Source: an uncultured Bacteroidales bacterium (GTDB taxonomy: Bacteria > Bacteroidota > Bacteroidia > Bacteroidales > UBA932). Taken from it: 64,000 nucleotides of DNA. Position 1 is the first letter of the stretch; each line of letters opens with the position of its first letter. Position numbers and translations under genes: made by a program. The notes below the pieces were generated by a model, which worked only from the letters and a program-made list of their open reading frames with translations, made no database searches and had not been told where the DNA came from. This document shows, in pieces, positions 62,676 to 64,000 of the stretch. Location of the stretch: NCBI GenBank assembly GCA_944323785.1, contig CALUTU010000002.1:1-64000 (forward strand). Direction: 5' to 3'.

Positions 62676-63722
62676 TTATCTTTTACGATAATGTCTGGAA
62701 TCTCCCCATTGGCCGTAGCCGATGGGGATTTTCATTTCCCGCAGACGCTGTTCGGTTCTGGAGGACGAGATGGCGGCATCCTCTCCCACCCCGGGTTTAT
62801 TCTGGTATATCTGATATTCTTCCCTTACTTCCGAAAGTGTCAGATTGGGCATGAGCACATTGGCTCCGGCCATTATAGCTCTTTCCCTGCCGTCAGGTGC
62901 TATGGCCTGCATGGCAGTAGTGGCCGCGATATTGATATCCGGCATAAGCAGCCGCAGCAGGGCGACCATCCTCAATGACAGATCCAGTCTTCTCTCCAGA
63001 TCCGGAATCAGATGCCTGCAGGCGTACAGCGGCGTCTCCGAGTGCTCCAGATACGGTCCCATACCGCACATATCGATGTCCATCTCCTTGAAAAAGAGCA
63101 GGTCATCGGCCAGATTTGCTGCTGTCTGGAACGGAAGTCCTATCATAACCCCTGTGCCTACCTGATAGCCGCACTTGCGCAAGTCCTTGAGGGCCTGTAC
63201 TCTCGTCTCGTAACTATGAACTGCGTCCACAGGATGGATCTTCTCGTACAGTTCCCTGGTAGAGGACTCTATCCGCAGCAGATACCGATGAGCTCCGGCC
63301 TCAAACCACTCCCTGTACACATCTTCCGTCTGCTCTCCCAGTGACAGGGTTATGCCCAGAGGCCAGCGGCGCTTGATCTCCACCAGCAGCGAGGTTATCT
63401 TGTCTATGAATTTACGGTCAGTACGCTCCCCGCCCTGAATTACCATTGAGCCGTATCCTTGCTCAGCAGCAAAAGCCGCAGCCTCCAGCACTTCCTCAGA
63501 TGTCAGCTCATACCTGCCGGTATTCAGATTATCCCGCCTTATGCCGCAATACAGGCAGTTTTTGCGGCAGATATTGGATATCTCCACCAGACCGCGCAGA
63601 TATACATTCTCTCCCACTGTCTCTTTCTTGACCCTATATGCTTCGGAATATAGCGCGGAGGCTACTTCCGGAGAATCATCCTCCAGACAGGAGATTAAGG
63701 CCTCTCTGTCCAGATTCCTCAT
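62676..63722 (-). CDS. hydE: [FeFe]-hydrogenase maturation radical SAM protein HydE
   Basis: 348 residues. One of the three maturases building the di-iron H-cluster subcluster. The radical-SAM motif is C52-RKN-C56-LY-C59, then MVIQGGERTD near residue 95 (SAM contact) and LLRIESSTRELYEKIHP. The length and this CxxxCxxC in ISNICRKNCLYCGIR are specific for HydE among the BioB-like enzymes. Its ATG overlaps the hydF stop by four bases (ATGA), so the two are coupled. Confidence 0.94.
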   Translation of the reverse strand: MRNLDREALISCLEDDSPEVASALYSEAYRVKKETVGENVYLRGLVEISNICRKNCLYCGIRRDNLNTGRYELTSEEVLEAAAFAAEQGYGSMVIQGGERTDRKFIDKITSLLVEIKRRWPLGITLSLGEQTEDVYREWFEAGAHRYLLRIESSTRELYEKIHPVDAVHSYETRVQALKDLRKCGYQVGTGVMIGLPFQTAANLADDLLFFKEMDIDMCGMGPYLEHSETPLYACRHLIPDLERRLDLSLRMVALLRLLMPDINIAATTAMQAIAPDGRERAIMAGANVLMPNLTLSEVREEYQIYQNKPGVGEDAAISSSRTEQRLREMKIPIGYGQWGDSRHYRKR

Positions 63723-64000
63723 AGCAGCAACGGTTTAAGGGCCCTTTCGTAGATACCTTTCATATAGGATATGGCCATACCATAATTGGACACAGGTATG
63801 CCTTTCTCTATGGCCGGCAACAGACGGGAGAAGAGCTGACGCCTGGTAATCATGCAGCCGCCGCACTGCAGCACCAGCGCATAGTCCTCTATGGGACGGC
63901 TGACCGCATCCAGACCGCCCACCACGTCGAACTCCAGCCTCTTTCCGGTGAACCTGCGCATCAGTGCCGGAATCTTCACCCTTCCGATATCGTCGCACGA
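63719..64000 (-). CDS. hydF: [FeFe]-hydrogenase maturation GTPase HydF, C-terminal part
   Basis: Partial: the gene runs off the right end of the window, and 93 codons to the stop are seen. The visible part is the C-terminal FeS-cluster domain: CDDIGRVKIP near the edge and YALVLQCGGCMITRRQ, then GIPVSNYGMAISYM. HydF binds the cluster precursor and delivers it to the hydrogenase. In most family members a His comes before the second cysteine pair (HCxxC); here it is Gln. The GTPase domain must lie beyond 64000. Confidence 0.9.
   Translation of the reverse strand, partial: SCDDIGRVKIPALMRRFTGKRLEFDVVGGLDAVSRPIEDYALVLQCGGCMITRRQLFSRLLPAIEKGIPVSNYGMAISYMKGIYERALKPLLL

Noticed and set aside
1..64000. 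Retron, CBASS, Thoeris or other complete defence system
   Set aside because: Only fragments of defence-associated families occur at the left end; no reverse transcriptase, cyclase, TIR or restriction enzyme gene was found.

Overview
The window looks like a chromosomal segment of an anaerobic, amino-acid-fermenting member of the Bacteroidales. Three things support this. Promoters follow the Bacteroidetes pattern (TAnnTTTG at -7, no strong Shine-Dalgarno). Bacteroidetes-typical families are present (DUF4954, GIN/DUF2807, DUF3575, BACON-type lipoprotein, short XRE regulator, golvesin/xanthan-lyase-like amidase). A lysine-to-butyrate pathway is present together with hydrogenase maturation genes. 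Genus cannot be fixed from this sequence alone.

Layout. 1-2.8 kb is a decayed integration island at the 3' end of a tRNA-Arg(UCU) gene. It carries remnants of a NERD protein, an AbiEii-type toxin, an AlbA_2/GHKL regulator and a DUF1016 (YhcG) nuclease, plus two extra copies of the tRNA 3' end that look like att scars. 3-5.6 kb holds nicotinamidase, an exported flavodoxin, a flavin reductase and a voltage-gated-type K+ channel. 5.8-21.1 kb is one minus-strand run of 16 tightly packed genes: CoA-transferase A, kal, kce, kdd, kamA, kamB, kamC, kamD, kamE, CoA-transferase B, crotonase, hydroxybutyryl-CoA dehydrogenase, butyryl-CoA dehydrogenase, etfB, etfA, and finally a secreted serpin whose start codon overlaps the etfA stop. 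It encodes fermentation of lysine to acetate, butyrate and ammonia, lacking only a thiolase, and includes the KamB/KamC reactivation factors for the B12-dependent aminomutase. 21.2-26.1 kb has MscS, a membrane-lipid acyltransferase, an M28 peptidase and QueA. A 535-bp AT-rich, structured intergenic region follows, then an XRE regulator, PyrD and CinA.

29.4-32.5 kb is an ECF sigma factor operon (sigma, membrane-anchored probable anti-sigma, GIN-domain exported protein, M19 dipeptidase). 32.6-49.8 kb holds a HAD phosphatase, DUF4954, a large amidase/golvesin protein, HtpG, a DUF3575/OmpA-like lipoprotein pair, tRNA-Val(UAC), an AT-rich five-repeat lipoprotein, PncB, NhaD and FolC. 49.9-57.8 kb carries PurL, PhoH and pyruvate phosphate dikinase.

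58.0-62.7 kb is an operon of five exported proteins, two of them sharing an LPP20-like domain and two looking like CsgG/FlgO-type nucleotide-free folds; its function is unknown and it is the best candidate here for an undescribed envelope system. The window ends inside hydE-hydF, the maturation genes for [FeFe] hydrogenase, which suits an organism that disposes of fermentation electrons as hydrogen.
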